The translations under genes and the position numbers were made by a program. Source: an uncultured Muribaculaceae bacterium (GTDB lineage: Bacteria; Bacteroidota; Bacteroidia; Bacteroidales; Muribaculaceae). From it: a DNA stretch of 64,000 bases. The notes under the pieces are model-generated. The model worked only from the letters and a program-made list of their open reading frames with translations. It searched no databases and was not told the origin of the DNA. The stretch spans positions 3,599 to 67,598 of the forward strand of contig CAJUKZ010000011.1 in NCBI GenBank assembly GCA_910586995.1, in the 5' to 3' direction. This document shows, piece by piece, positions 55,127 to 63,961 of this stretch. Positions within the stretch are counted from its first letter, which is position 1. Each line of letters begins with the position of its first letter.

Positions 55127-56548
55127 CTATCGCTCGGCTTCTATCACGGCGTTTGAGGCGCGTACAAGCTCGACGGCTGCATTTGGAAGCTGTTGTTCGA
55201 GTCGGCGGATCTCATCGGCCACGCCTCTGTTTCCGTCGGAATATGCTTTGCGCAGCAGTGCAAGATGGTGTTTTGCCCGCGTGTATTCTTCAAGTTTTGT
55301 AAGGTAGCGGTCCATCAGGCGTGCAGCTCTGGGAGAGTTGAACTGTTCTAAACTGGTATATATGCCTTTGCCCGGTATAGCCAGCCGGAAAGACGGGGAG
55401 GCGTTGTCGTCGGCAGTAGTGTCGTCGATGGATGCTATCTGCCTACGGATTGAGGCATAGTCCGCACCTGGAGTCCATGTGTCGGCTATTGACCTGAGCA
55501 TGGCGCGAGAGGCAACGTCCGGATCATCGGACGGATAATTGCTCCTCATCTCGTTTGGGATGAATATATAGATGGTGACGCTGTCGGGTATTTGGTTGCG
55601 GTCCGAGGCCCACCAGCCTGCGCCTGTCACCTCGTCGATAGCGAGCATGTAATCGTCGTAAGGCGAATTGTAGGGCATTCCGATGTTCTGCGGTTGGAGA
55701 AAGCCGTCGTCGCTGCGTCGGGTCATGAATATGTCGTAGCCACCGATGGAGTTCTCGCCGTCGTTTGCATAATATAACGTTACTCCGTCGGGCATCATAA
55801 ACGGATAGTTGGCATCACCACCATCGTTTAAGTTGTCGCCAAGCGGCGCAGGTGTAGTCACAGTGCCGTCGGCAAGTCTGTCGGCCGACATCAGTATGCT
55901 CACGCCGTCGGAATCGGGTGCTGCCCAGATCAGTTCTATCTCGTTTTCCGGTACATAGACGATAGCTGGATCTACGGTGCGCGTTCTTGCTGGCAATGCA
56001 GACCTGTCGGACAGGCGTCCGGCTTCGGGCGACAGTCTATAGTTCTTGAAGAACGCTTGCCGAGGCACATTTATCGAGTCTATCACGGCAATGCGTTCCA
56101 CACGGTCAAGCATGTTTCTTGTTGTGAGCAATCGTGCGTTTATCTCGTCGAGGCGCTCCTGGTCTGGTTTTGCTTTTCTGTTTTTTGACAGGAGCTTGTC
56201 GTAGTCGGAAAGATATTGATCGGCATCGTCGACTTTGTAGTCTGTGATCGCTATTTCGGCCAAAAGCAGGGCGGCATCCATGCTCCCGCGCGATAAGGCT
56301 GTGCGTAGTAACTGCATTCCCTTCGACTTTTCGCCAAGCTCTACACGGCATGCCCCGGCATAATAATTGAACGATGCGTCGCGTGGCGATTTCTGTAGCA
56401 GCGGTGACACTTTGTTCAGGGCGGCCTGGAAGTCTCCGGCGGCATATAGGCGGCGCACTTCGTCGATGGGTGCAGCTTGTATTTTCAGGCAGCAGGCTAT
56501 GACAAAGAGGATGCTGAGTAGTATATTTAGTCTATTACGTACTGACAT
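55127..56548 (-). CDS. TPR and PD40 (WD40-like beta-propeller) envelope protein
   Basis: 473 residues from ATG 56548 (nine codons after a possible earlier ATG at 56575). Signal peptide or anchor, TPR-like repeats (about 25-150: VRRLYAAGDFQAALNKVSPLL, YYAGACRVELGEKSKGMQLL), then a PD40 region (GGDANYPFMMPDGVTLYYANDGENSIGGYDIFMTRR). The C-terminal 110 residues are helical and may form a coiled coil (YLTKLEEYTRAKHHLALLRKAY). Related proteins in Bacteroidetes are often linked to OmpA or T9SS machinery (PorE-like), but no OmpA domain is present here. Confidence 0.75.
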   Translation of the reverse strand: MSVRNRLNILLSILFVIACCLKIQAAPIDEVRRLYAAGDFQAALNKVSPLLQKSPRDASFNYYAGACRVELGEKSKGMQLLRTALSRGSMDAALLLAEIAITDYKVDDADQYLSDYDKLLSKNRKAKPDQERLDEINARLLTTRNMLDRVERIAVIDSINVPRQAFFKNYRLSPEAGRLSDRSALPARTRTVDPAIVYVPENEIELIWAAPDSDGVSILMSADRLADGTVTTPAPLGDNLNDGGDANYPFMMPDGVTLYYANDGENSIGGYDIFMTRRSDDGFLQPQNIGMPYNSPYDDYMLAIDEVTGAGWWASDRNQIPDSVTIYIFIPNEMRSNYPSDDPDVASRAMLRSIADTWTPGADYASIRRQIASIDDTTADDNASPSFRLAIPGKGIYTSLEQFNSPRAARLMDRYLTKLEEYTRAKHHLALLRKAYSDGNRGVADEIRRLEQQLPNAAVELVRASNAVIEAER

Positions 56549-56572
56549 GACGGGCAATAGTGTTTTAACATC

Positions 56573-56604
56573 CAAAGTTATACAAATTCTGATTTATGAA
56601 CAAG
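56573..56604 (-). promoter_or_regulatory. Candidate promoter of the TPR/PD40-floA-cstA unit
   Basis: Minus strand CTTG, 20 bases, TAACTTTG (56580-56573), with the -7 box 24 bases before the ATG. Confidence 0.55.
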
Positions 56605-56643
56605 AAAACAGTATGTATTTCAGATAAATTCGCATTTGAGGTG

Positions 56644-57207
56644 CTATAGACTTTTGATGATGCGCGCCGGATTGCCTGCAACGGCGACATTGTCAGGAAC
56701 ATCGCGGGTGACGACCGACCCTGCACCCACCACAACGTTGTTGCCGATTGTCACACCCGGGAGAATTGTGGCGCTTCCACCGATCCAGACATTATGACCG
56801 ATAGTGACAGGTTCGGCCCATTCGCGCCGTGAATTGCGTTCTGTAGCGTCGAGCGGGTGGCAGGCTGTATATATACTGACGTTAGGACCGATGAACGCAT
56901 TGTCGCCTATCGTAACTTTGGCTTCGTCGAGGATAGTGAGGTTGAAGTTGGCGAAGAAATTTTCACCGATGTGTATATTGCTCCCGTAATCACATCTGAA
57001 CGGTCGGTTGATGTGGAAGTTTTCACCGCATGAGCCGAGCAGATTTCGGATTATGCTGTTGCCTTCATCTTCAAGCGATGGATTCATAGAGTTGAATTTC
57101 CATAGCTTTTCTCTTGTAAGCCGCAGCATATCCAGCAGACCGGGATGCGTGGCATCATAGATTTCTCCTGAGAGCATTTGCTGCCATACTTGTTCGATGT
57201 TATCCAT
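56644..57207 (-). CDS. Maltose/galactoside O-acetyltransferase-like enzyme
   Basis: 187 residues: N-terminal Mac domain (LSGEIYDATHPGLLDMLRLTREKLWKFN) and left-handed beta-helix with catalytic His in YTACHPLDATER and the AcCoA-contacting INIGHNVWIGGSATILPGV and GAGSVVTRDVPDNVAVAGNPARI. Transfers acetyl from acetyl-CoA to a sugar hydroxyl; role in detoxifying sugars or modifying glycans is by family only. A TAnnTTTG-like box (57245-57252, minus) lies upstream. Confidence 0.9.
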   Translation of the reverse strand: MDNIEQVWQQMLSGEIYDATHPGLLDMLRLTREKLWKFNSMNPSLEDEGNSIIRNLLGSCGENFHINRPFRCDYGSNIHIGENFFANFNLTILDEAKVTIGDNAFIGPNVSIYTACHPLDATERNSRREWAEPVTIGHNVWIGGSATILPGVTIGNNVVVGAGSVVTRDVPDNVAVAGNPARIIKSL

Positions 57208-57244
57208 GTGAATCCTACTGATGTCGTTATTATTACAATATCGA

Positions 57245-57252
57245 CAAAATTA
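57245..57252 (-). promoter_or_regulatory. Candidate -7 box of the acetyltransferase gene
   Basis: Minus strand TAATTTTG matches TAnnTTTG, 37 bases before the ATG at 57207; no good -33. Confidence 0.35.
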
Positions 57253-57289
57253 CAGAAAATCTATGGAAAATATGAGTAATCCTTTATAT

Positions 57290-58039
57290 TTATTGGTTAA
57301 GGACAAGTTCGATGTGGCCTATCTTCAGATCGGCTGAGAACATAAGCGGCAGTCGGGATGCCTGATCTATCTGGCATGTGACCGGGTAGTTGCTCATCTG
57401 TCCGTGGTAGGTGTATTCAAATACTACGCTGTATGTCTGGTTGTCGCGGTAGGTATCACGTCCGTGGTATGTGATGGCTACATGCTGTATGTCGCCGTTG
57501 GGGAGGGTGATGGGCATATACAGTCTGTCGTCAGGCTGCATTGTCGCGAAGTCCAGCATCCTGAATACTTTGAAAAGCGCGAGCATGTCGGCTGTGATTG
57601 TTACGGCTTCCATCGTCTCGCTCGATGCACTCAGGTCTCCGCGGCCATAGATTGTCTGGTAATTGCCGGGATCTGACCTGTCGTAGTTTCCGGAATCCAG
57701 TTGTCTGACTTTGGGTTTGCTGTAGCGCCCGGCCAACGTAATCACTGATTCAGCCAGATTCCGGCCATCGCCAACGACACTGGCACGGATTGTGTCGCTT
57801 ATGGCATAGACTCGTCCGTGCCACGGTATGCTTTGGCCATTGAGTGTGGCGAAAATATTGTCGCCCTCGATGTTAATGCTTATATCGGCGTGGCCGGCTG
57901 TGACTTTAATGAAGCCAAGATGGTATTCGGCATCGTAGCTCAGATCCTGTGCGGAGGATATGCCTGTTGAAAATATTGCGGCCAATATAGCATAAAACAA
58001 TGATGCGGCCCGGTGTGTGGTTTTTAAGTTGGTGCTCAT
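57290..58039 (-). CDS. DUF3108 domain protein (second copy)
   Basis: 249 residues. N-terminal signal/anchor (about 8-30), then the DUF3108 pattern LSYDAEYHLGFIKVTAGHADISI, AISDTIRASVV, LFKVFRMLDFATMQPDDRLYMPI, matching in outline the 259-residue paralogue at 38374 (for example its MLSSFYFMRTLDFSKMKKGQ). Function unknown; probably envelope-associated. Confidence 0.8.
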   Translation of the reverse strand: MSTNLKTTHRAASLFYAILAAIFSTGISSAQDLSYDAEYHLGFIKVTAGHADISINIEGDNIFATLNGQSIPWHGRVYAISDTIRASVVGDGRNLAESVITLAGRYSKPKVRQLDSGNYDRSDPGNYQTIYGRGDLSASSETMEAVTITADMLALFKVFRMLDFATMQPDDRLYMPITLPNGDIQHVAITYHGRDTYRDNQTYSVVFEYTYHGQMSNYPVTCQIDQASRLPLMFSADLKIGHIELVLNQ

Positions 58040-58212
58040 GGCTAAGTATTATAATGATAAAATAACAATCGGTTGCTGTATAATGTTGGGAAATAGGTTT
58101 TTGTTATGCATTTCTGGTGAAAAATAGTTATATGAGGCTCCGGTAGGATTGAGAGTTGCCGGAAATTTAGTATTTTTACGGCCAGGAAGAATAAAACAAA
58201 ATAAATTTAAGA

Positions 58213-59976
58213 ATGAGAATATTATCAACTGTTCTGCTGATGGCTTCGGCCACAGTGAGTGTGTTTCCCGCCGTTGGAGCGGAGAGGTATGTTGAGCCGG
58301 TAGATACGGCGACAGTCGATTGCAGTGGATGGGACCGGTTTGTTGCCCCTCTGGAGTTTACATGGGCTTCCAAGGATGTGCATTACCGGCAATTTCAAAC
58401 TCCGGATGTCATGCCTTTGGCTGTGGCCGACACCACAGTATCGGCCTGGCGCGGGGAGCGTATCGGCTTGGAAGCGCTGCTCGTGGCTACGGAGGCTGCC
58501 GGACCGCTAAAGGTGAAGCTGTCGGAGATTACAAAGAATGGACGCAGACTCGCGTCCACAGATGCATCATATGCAGCTTTCATGCGTTATGTGATTACTA
58601 CGGCATATAATACATGTGGTTATCCCGACGCTAATCTGCCGACTTACACTGTTCCCGATATGATAGATCTTCCGGGGGCTGAGGTGGAAATGGCGGCGCG
58701 TTCGGTGCGTCCCGTATGGTGCTCAGTGGAAGTGCCTCGGGATGCAGATCCGGGAGTCTATAGCGGTCGGCTTAGTGTGACTGACGCTTCCGGTCGTGAA
58801 GTGGCTGCCTTGCGGTTGAATGTGGACGTGAACGCGCACACCCTTCCCGAGCCGAAGGATTATGCGTTTGTACTGGACATGTGGCAGCAACCATATTCAG
58901 TGTCGCGGTACTATGGTGTCGAGCCTTGGAGTGATGAACATTTCAGCTATCTTGCGCCGTATGCCGATATGCTTGCCCGTGCCGGACAGAAAAACGTGTC
59001 GGTGATCCTGTTCTACGAACCCTGGGGAGAGCAGAGCAACGACAAGTTTGAACCTATGGTGGAGACTGTAAGAAAAAAAGACGGTTCATGGAGCTATGAC
59101 TACACCGTAATGGACCGCTATGTGGAATTTATGGCCGATCACGGGGTAGACGCCGGTATAAGCTGCTTTACAATGATACCTTGGGACATGCAGTTCAGAT
59201 ATTTCGACGAGACTACCGGTAAATACGAATTTTTAAAGACCAAGACATCCGCTCCTGAATATGAGGCTCTGTGGACTGATTTTCTCCAGAATCTGGCAGC
59301 TCATCTGAAATCTAAGGGCTGGTATGATAAAAGCATGATAGTAATGGACGAACGCGGACTGTCCGACATGCTCGACGCCTATAGAGTGGCCAAGGCTGCT
59401 GTGCCGGACATCAAGATGTCGCTCGCCGGCAATTATCATGATGAACTTGTGAATGATCTTGAGAGCTATACAGTGATAAAGGGAGATTTCTTCCCTGAAG
59501 ATGTGTTAAGCAGCCGCAGGGATAAAGGATTTACTTCGTTGATGTACACCTGCTGTGCCACACCTGCTCCAAGTCAGTTCTCCAACAGTGCGCCTGCCGA
59601 TGGCGCATATCTGCCGGTTTATTCCACGGCCACCGGATTCGACGGATATTTGCACTGGTCGTTTACCAACTGGACTGATAATCCGATGACAGATACCCGC
59701 TTCCACATGTTTGCACCCGGAGATACGTATTTCGTGTATCCTGACGGGCGCAGTTCGATACGCTACGAGCGTATGCTTGAAGGTGTGCAGATGAGTGAGA
59801 AGTTGCAGATTCTGCGCGATGAGTTCCGCAAGGCTGGAGATATTGCATCCCTTGAGGCACTTGAGGAGGCTCTGATACCGATCCGCAGCGGTGCTATGAC
59901 TGCATATTATCCTACTTCGAAAGTTGTAAATCTCTTGCAGAAAGCAATAGAGAAGCTTAGTATGGGAGGCAAGTAG
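58213..59976 (+). CDS. DUF4091-domain glycoside-hydrolase-like secreted protein
   Basis: 587 residues with a signal peptide (about 1-23). An N-terminal beta-sandwich is followed by a TIM-barrel-like catalytic domain (VLDMWQQPYSVSRYYGVEPW, SVILFYEPWGEQ, YDKSMIVMDERG with candidate acidic residues) and a C-terminal DUF4091 end (GYLHWSFTNWTDNP, GDTYFVYPDGR, RYERMLEGVQ). Such proteins act on glycans in gut Bacteroidetes but the specificity is unknown and no polysaccharide-utilisation genes are next to it. It has its own promoter region and an excellent terminator. Confidence 0.85.
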   Translation: MRILSTVLLMASATVSVFPAVGAERYVEPVDTATVDCSGWDRFVAPLEFTWASKDVHYRQFQTPDVMPLAVADTTVSAWRGERIGLEALLVATEAAGPLKVKLSEITKNGRRLASTDASYAAFMRYVITTAYNTCGYPDANLPTYTVPDMIDLPGAEVEMAARSVRPVWCSVEVPRDADPGVYSGRLSVTDASGREVAALRLNVDVNAHTLPEPKDYAFVLDMWQQPYSVSRYYGVEPWSDEHFSYLAPYADMLARAGQKNVSVILFYEPWGEQSNDKFEPMVETVRKKDGSWSYDYTVMDRYVEFMADHGVDAGISCFTMIPWDMQFRYFDETTGKYEFLKTKTSAPEYEALWTDFLQNLAAHLKSKGWYDKSMIVMDERGLSDMLDAYRVAKAAVPDIKMSLAGNYHDELVNDLESYTVIKGDFFPEDVLSSRRDKGFTSLMYTCCATPAPSQFSNSAPADGAYLPVYSTATGFDGYLHWSFTNWTDNPMTDTRFHMFAPGDTYFVYPDGRSSIRYERMLEGVQMSEKLQILRDEFRKAGDIASLEALEEALIPIRSGAMTAYYPTSKVVNLLQKAIEKLSMGGK

Positions 59977-60009
59977 CAGGTGCTATCTGATAGCCAAGGT
60001 ACATAAGAA

Positions 60010-60061
60010 CTAAAGCCGCCGGCAAGGATTCATTCCCCTTGCCGGCGGCTTTAGTTTTTTT
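60010..60061. terminator. Strong bidirectional terminator
   Basis: Perfect 18-bp stem (60010-60027 with 60037-60054), loop of nine bases, T7 at 60055-60061 for the DUF4091 gene. On the minus strand TTCTTATG follows, close to the CoA-transferase stop at 60085. Confidence 0.92.
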
Positions 60062-60084
60062 ATGTCATGGATTTATTGCCTGTA

Positions 60085-61581
60085 TCAGCGGAGGAACTTA
60101 CCGAAGTCGGCGTTTCGCATGTCGCCGGTCTCGTTGAATGCTGCGTGGAATGCGAATGCTGCGGTGAGGCTGTGTGGTGTCTGGCCACCCTTGCCTATCT
60201 TCAGGTATTCGCGCAGCAGCGGGCGATAGTCGGGATGTGCGCAGTTGTCGATGATGGCCTGAGCTTTCTGTACAGGATCTTTTGCGCGGAGGTCTGCCAC
60301 GCCCTGGTCTGTAATGAGGATGTCGACTGAGTGCTCGCTGTGGTCGGCATGTGCCACCATCGGGACGATGTTGGAGATGAGTCCGCCTTTGGTGACAGAG
60401 GGACATGAGAATATCGAGATATAGCCATTGCGGGTGAAGTCGCCTGAACCACCGATGCCGTTCATCATGCGTGTGCCCAGCACATGTGTGGAATTTACAG
60501 CACCGAATATGTCTGCTTCAAGGGCTGTGTTCATGGCTATGATGCCAAGGCGGCGTATTACTTCAGGATTATTGGATATCTCGGCAGGACGGATCACGAA
60601 CTTGTCGTGGAAGAACTGCATGTCGGAGAATACCTCGCGCATCATGTCGTCGCTGATAGTTAGTGAGCAAGTTGATGCAAAACGGCATTTGCCCATTTTG
60701 ATCAGGTCGATGACGGAGTTCTGCACAACCTCTGTATACATTTCAAATGTCGGAACTTCGGTAGCTTCGCCAAGGTAGTTGAGTACGGCGTTGGCTACAT
60801 TTCCTACTCCTGACTGCAGCGGGAGGAAGCCTTTTGGGATGCGGCCGGCCTGAAGTTCGTGGATGAGGAAATTTACGACATTAGCGCCAATCTGCTTTGA
60901 TACTTCGTCGGGTTCGGTGAAAGGCTTCACGCCGTCGAGGGCATTTGAACGCACGACACCTACAACCTTGCGCGGATCAATGCGCAGCACCGGCGATCCG
61001 ATTCGGTCGCTTGGCGAGTAGATGGGTATCTCGCGACGGTAGGGAGGATCTGCGGGCATATACAGGTCGTGCATTCCGCGCAGTTCCTTAGGCAAAGCTT
61101 CGTTTAGCTCAATGAATATTTTATCGGCAAGCATAGCCCAGGTGGGAGTATTGCCTGCGCCTGTGCCAAGTACGATTTCTCCGTCTTCGTTGATGTCGGA
61201 GGCTTCGATGATGGCGTAGTCAATCTTTCCGTAGAAACCGTAGCGGGCTTCTTGTGCCATCTCGCTCAGGTGACGGTCGAAGTAATGGGTGTCGTGGGAG
61301 TTGATGCGCAGTCTCAGATCGGGAGTGTTCTGATACGGAGCGCGCATGTTGATGGCATTGGCTCTTGCCAATGCGCCGTCGAGGTGCTGGTTGGTTGAAG
61401 CTCCGGAGAAAATGTTTACTTTGTATTCTCTACCGGCTTCATGCTCGGCGAGTGCTCGGGCGGCGATAGCTTCGGTGATTACCTTGGGCGATCCGGGGGC
61501 AGTGAATCCGGATGTTCCGATGGTCTCAAGATGGCCGATCTGTGCGGCGGCTTCTTCGGGGGTGATGAAGTTGAATGCCAT
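60085..61581 (-). CDS. Acetyl-CoA hydrolase/transferase family, probably succinate CoA-transferase
   Basis: 498 residues. Class I CoA-transferase with SGFTAPGSPK near the N-terminus and MYTEVVQNSVIDLI, whose Glu is the expected covalent CoA carrier, followed by GGSGDFTRNGY and the adenine-site region. Length and motifs match the Cat1/AarC group. In Bacteroidales succinate:propionyl- or acetyl-CoA transfer closes the succinate-propionate pathway, which fits korAB; the acyl specificity is an inference. Confidence 0.88.
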   Translation of the reverse strand: MAFNFITPEEAAAQIGHLETIGTSGFTAPGSPKVITEAIAARALAEHEAGREYKVNIFSGASTNQHLDGALARANAINMRAPYQNTPDLRLRINSHDTHYFDRHLSEMAQEARYGFYGKIDYAIIEASDINEDGEIVLGTGAGNTPTWAMLADKIFIELNEALPKELRGMHDLYMPADPPYRREIPIYSPSDRIGSPVLRIDPRKVVGVVRSNALDGVKPFTEPDEVSKQIGANVVNFLIHELQAGRIPKGFLPLQSGVGNVANAVLNYLGEATEVPTFEMYTEVVQNSVIDLIKMGKCRFASTCSLTISDDMMREVFSDMQFFHDKFVIRPAEISNNPEVIRRLGIIAMNTALEADIFGAVNSTHVLGTRMMNGIGGSGDFTRNGYISIFSCPSVTKGGLISNIVPMVAHADHSEHSVDILITDQGVADLRAKDPVQKAQAIIDNCAHPDYRPLLREYLKIGKGGQTPHSLTAAFAFHAAFNETGDMRNADFGKFLR

Positions 61582-61680
61582 TGCTTTTCGGGATAATTAT
61601 TGTCTTGGTTGAATTTTATTGTGTTTTCAGATATTTTGCTTGAATTCATGAATGGAAGCCTTCTCTTGCTTCCGTCTTTT

Positions 61681-62055
61681 TCAGAACTTGCGGGCAAGAA
61701 TCTCGCCCCAGATTATTCTGTCGCGGAGAACGTCTTTCTGCCGGTCGGACATAGTGGGGTCTGATATGGCGGCAATTGATTCGATAGTGGTGTCTGCTGT
61801 CACTCTTTCTCCTTCTTCCGGCAATGTGGCTGTAGGAATAGGGCTGGCAGGCTTGACGACGTTATGTATTTTTTTTACCTTGGCAACAGGCTTAGGCTTG
61901 GACGTGGCTGACGCTGAAGGCCTCTCTACCGGTAGTGGTGTGAAGTCACGCACGGCGGCTTGCTGCGCTTTCTTTTTATCGAAGTACTTCTTTAACTCCG
62001 ATATTGCCGGGATAAGGAATACCAGCACGCCGATTATGAATTTCGCTGTCTCCAC
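61681..62055 (-). CDS. Small single-pass membrane protein, uncharacterised
   Basis: 124 residues assuming GTG 62055, preferred over ATG 62103 because the region between them carries the -7 box TATTTTTG of the gene's own promoter. A transmembrane segment (FIIGVLVFLIPAISEL) is followed by a charged stretch and a Pro/Ser/Lys-rich linker (PSASATSKPKPVAKVKK), then a short C-terminal helix. Bacteroidales-style N-in anchor; no family identified. Divergent from miaB. Confidence 0.6.
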   Translation of the reverse strand: METAKFIIGVLVFLIPAISELKKYFDKKKAQQAAVRDFTPLPVERPSASATSKPKPVAKVKKIHNVVKPASPIPTATLPEEGERVTADTTIESIAAISDPTMSDRQKDVLRDRIIWGEILARKF

Positions 62056-62064
62056 TTTTTTATG

Positions 62065-62072
62065 TAATTTTG
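62065..62072 (+). promoter_or_regulatory. Candidate -7 box of miaB
   Basis: TAATTTTG matches TAnnTTTG and lies 47 bases before the miaB ATG. It overlaps no base of, but sits beside, the divergent box at 62075-62082. Confidence 0.4.
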
Positions 62073-62074
62073 CA

Positions 62075-62106
62075 CAAAAATAGAAATAATTGCGCAGAGC
62101 CACAAA
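62075..62106 (-). promoter_or_regulatory. Promoter of the small membrane protein gene
   Basis: Minus strand TTTG (62106-62103), 20 bases, TATTTTTG (62082-62075), full consensus matches. The start would fall near 62068, 13 bases before the GTG at 62055. Confidence 0.65.
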
Positions 62107-62119
62107 TTTTTAGTATAAA

Positions 62120-63481
62120 ATGTCTGACTTGATAAATAAAACGGCAGGTAATACCCCGGACAAATATTTGTATATCGAAACCTATGGCTGCCAGATGAAT
62201 GTGGCCGACAGCGAGGTTGTGGCCTCGGTGATGGAGATGCAAGGTTATTCACTGACCGAGGATATTGAAAAGGCGTCGGCCGTACTCCTTAATACATGCT
62301 CGATACGCGACAATGCGGAGCAGAAGATCCACTCCCGTCTTAAGGCACTGGACGCTATCCGCCGCAAGAATAAGGACAGAAAGTTGATTGTCGGCGTCAT
62401 CGGATGTATGGCAGAGCGTACCGGTCGCGATCTTGTCGAGAATCACAATGTGGACCTGTGTGCCGGACCGGATTCCTATCTCGATCTGCCGGCATTGTTC
62501 GCTCAGGCTGAAGCTGGCGAACCTGCGTTGGCTCTTGAACTGTCGACGACGGAAACATATAAAGACGTGATGCCGTCGCGCATACATGCCGGTGGCGTTT
62601 GTGGATTCGTGTCCATAATGCGCGGCTGCAATAATTTCTGTTCGTATTGCATTGTACCATACACCCGCGGACGCGAGCGTTCGCGTCCCGTGGAGAGCAT
62701 CCTGTCGGAAGTGGCTGACCTGCAATCCAAGGGCTATAAGGAAGTGACCTTGCTTGGTCAGAATGTGAATTCATATAATTATGGCGAGATAGGTTTTCCG
62801 CAGCTTCTGGAGAAAGTAGCACAGTCAGCTCCGCAGATGCGTGTGCGGTATACCACATCTCACCCGAAGGATATGGACGATGAATTGATCGCGGTAATGG
62901 CCCGCAACAGCAACATATGCCGGCATGTGCATCTCCCGGTCCAGAGCGGAAGTAATGCTGTACTGAAAGCGATGAACCGTAAATACACAAGGGAATGGTA
63001 TCTTGGCAGAATCGAAGCGATACGTCAGGCCATGCCGGATTGTGGAATATCAACCGACATGTTCACCGGTTTTCATGGTGAGACAGAGGAAGACTTCGAA
63101 CAGACATTATCACTTATGGAGGCAGCTAAGTTTGATTCGGCCTTCATGTTCAAGTACTCCGAACGCCCCGGCACGCTTGCCGCCCGGACTATGCCTGATA
63201 ATGTTCCGGAAGAAATAAAGATTGACCGGTTGAATAAAATGATAGCCCTGCAGAATCGTCTGTCGGCAGAAAGCAATGCAAGAGATATAGGAAAAGAATT
63301 CGATGTTCTCGTCGAAAGCGTCTCGCGCAGGAGTGTGGAACAATGGATGGGTCGCACGCAGCAGAATAAGACCTGTGTCTTCCCGCGTGGAAACTACCGC
63401 AAGGGCGATATTGTCCGTGTTCGTGTGGTGGATTCCACATCAGCGACCCTTATCTGCGAATTGGTAGATCAGAATAGTTAA
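62120..63481 (+). CDS. miaB: tRNA-2-methylthio-N6-dimethylallyladenosine synthase
   Basis: 453 residues. Methylthiolates i6A37 of tRNAs reading UNN codons. Three parts: N-terminal UPF0004 domain with cysteines in YGCQMN, NTCSIRD and IGCMAER; radical SAM domain with CNNFCSYC (CX3CX2C) and GLNSGSxxV-like GSNAVLKAMNRKYTR; C-terminal TRAM domain. All six expected cluster cysteines are present. Followed after a short A+T-rich gap by ssrA. Confidence 0.95.
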   Translation: MSDLINKTAGNTPDKYLYIETYGCQMNVADSEVVASVMEMQGYSLTEDIEKASAVLLNTCSIRDNAEQKIHSRLKALDAIRRKNKDRKLIVGVIGCMAERTGRDLVENHNVDLCAGPDSYLDLPALFAQAEAGEPALALELSTTETYKDVMPSRIHAGGVCGFVSIMRGCNNFCSYCIVPYTRGRERSRPVESILSEVADLQSKGYKEVTLLGQNVNSYNYGEIGFPQLLEKVAQSAPQMRVRYTTSHPKDMDDELIAVMARNSNICRHVHLPVQSGSNAVLKAMNRKYTREWYLGRIEAIRQAMPDCGISTDMFTGFHGETEEDFEQTLSLMEAAKFDSAFMFKYSERPGTLAARTMPDNVPEEIKIDRLNKMIALQNRLSAESNARDIGKEFDVLVESVSRRSVEQWMGRTQQNKTCVFPRGNYRKGDIVRVRVVDSTSATLICELVDQNS

Positions 63482-63530
63482 AAAATAATAATTATAAGGG
63501 CGATTTTATAGTATAAGCTACTATAATGAC

Positions 63531-63538
63531 TATATTTG
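63531..63538 (+). promoter_or_regulatory. Candidate -7 box of ssrA
   Basis: TATATTTG, a full TAnnTTTG match, 26 bases before the mature tmRNA 5' end, with a TTTTA at about the -33 position. Confidence 0.5.
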
Positions 63539-63563
63539 CAAGCTTTACAAAGCACAACCATAC

Positions 63564-63961
63564 GGGGCTGACCGGTTTTGACAGCGTGTAGAGGTGGTGT
63601 GTAAGCGTGCGGAGCAATGATGGCTCGCTCCATAATCTCGACATCAAAAAATTTAATTGGCGAAAACAACTACGCTCTCGCTGCCTAATCGAAGAACAGT
63701 AGATTACGCTTAATCCCCGCGACAGTCGCAGGGACGGGACATCGCCCAATCGTCCTTTTTCCGAGACGGATTGATCTGGCGGTGCAGGTAAATCGGGAAT
63801 AGACAGGGCAAAGCCTCGTGGCTCTGTTGAAATTTTAGAGGATAAGCCTGCGGTTCAGGTCGCCGACGACCTGCCACAAGACGAAAATCAATCGCCGGAT
63901 ACGCACGTAGAAAGCACATTAGTTCCGCGTTTGGACGAGGGTTCAAATCCCTCCAGCTCCA
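63564..63961 (+). ncRNA. ssrA: tmRNA (ssrA)
   Basis: Length about 398 bases. The 5' GGGGCUG and 3' CAGCUCC ends pair into the tRNA-like acceptor stem (one G-U), and the 3' T-arm GGUUCAAAUCC precedes it. A reading frame begins at GGC 63659-63661 and encodes GENNYALAA, then TAA at 63686-63688; this is the Bacteroidales degradation tag. No CCA is encoded: the base after CUCC is A, then CTT, so CCA must be added after processing. It rescues stalled ribosomes with SmpB (not in window). Confidence 0.96.
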
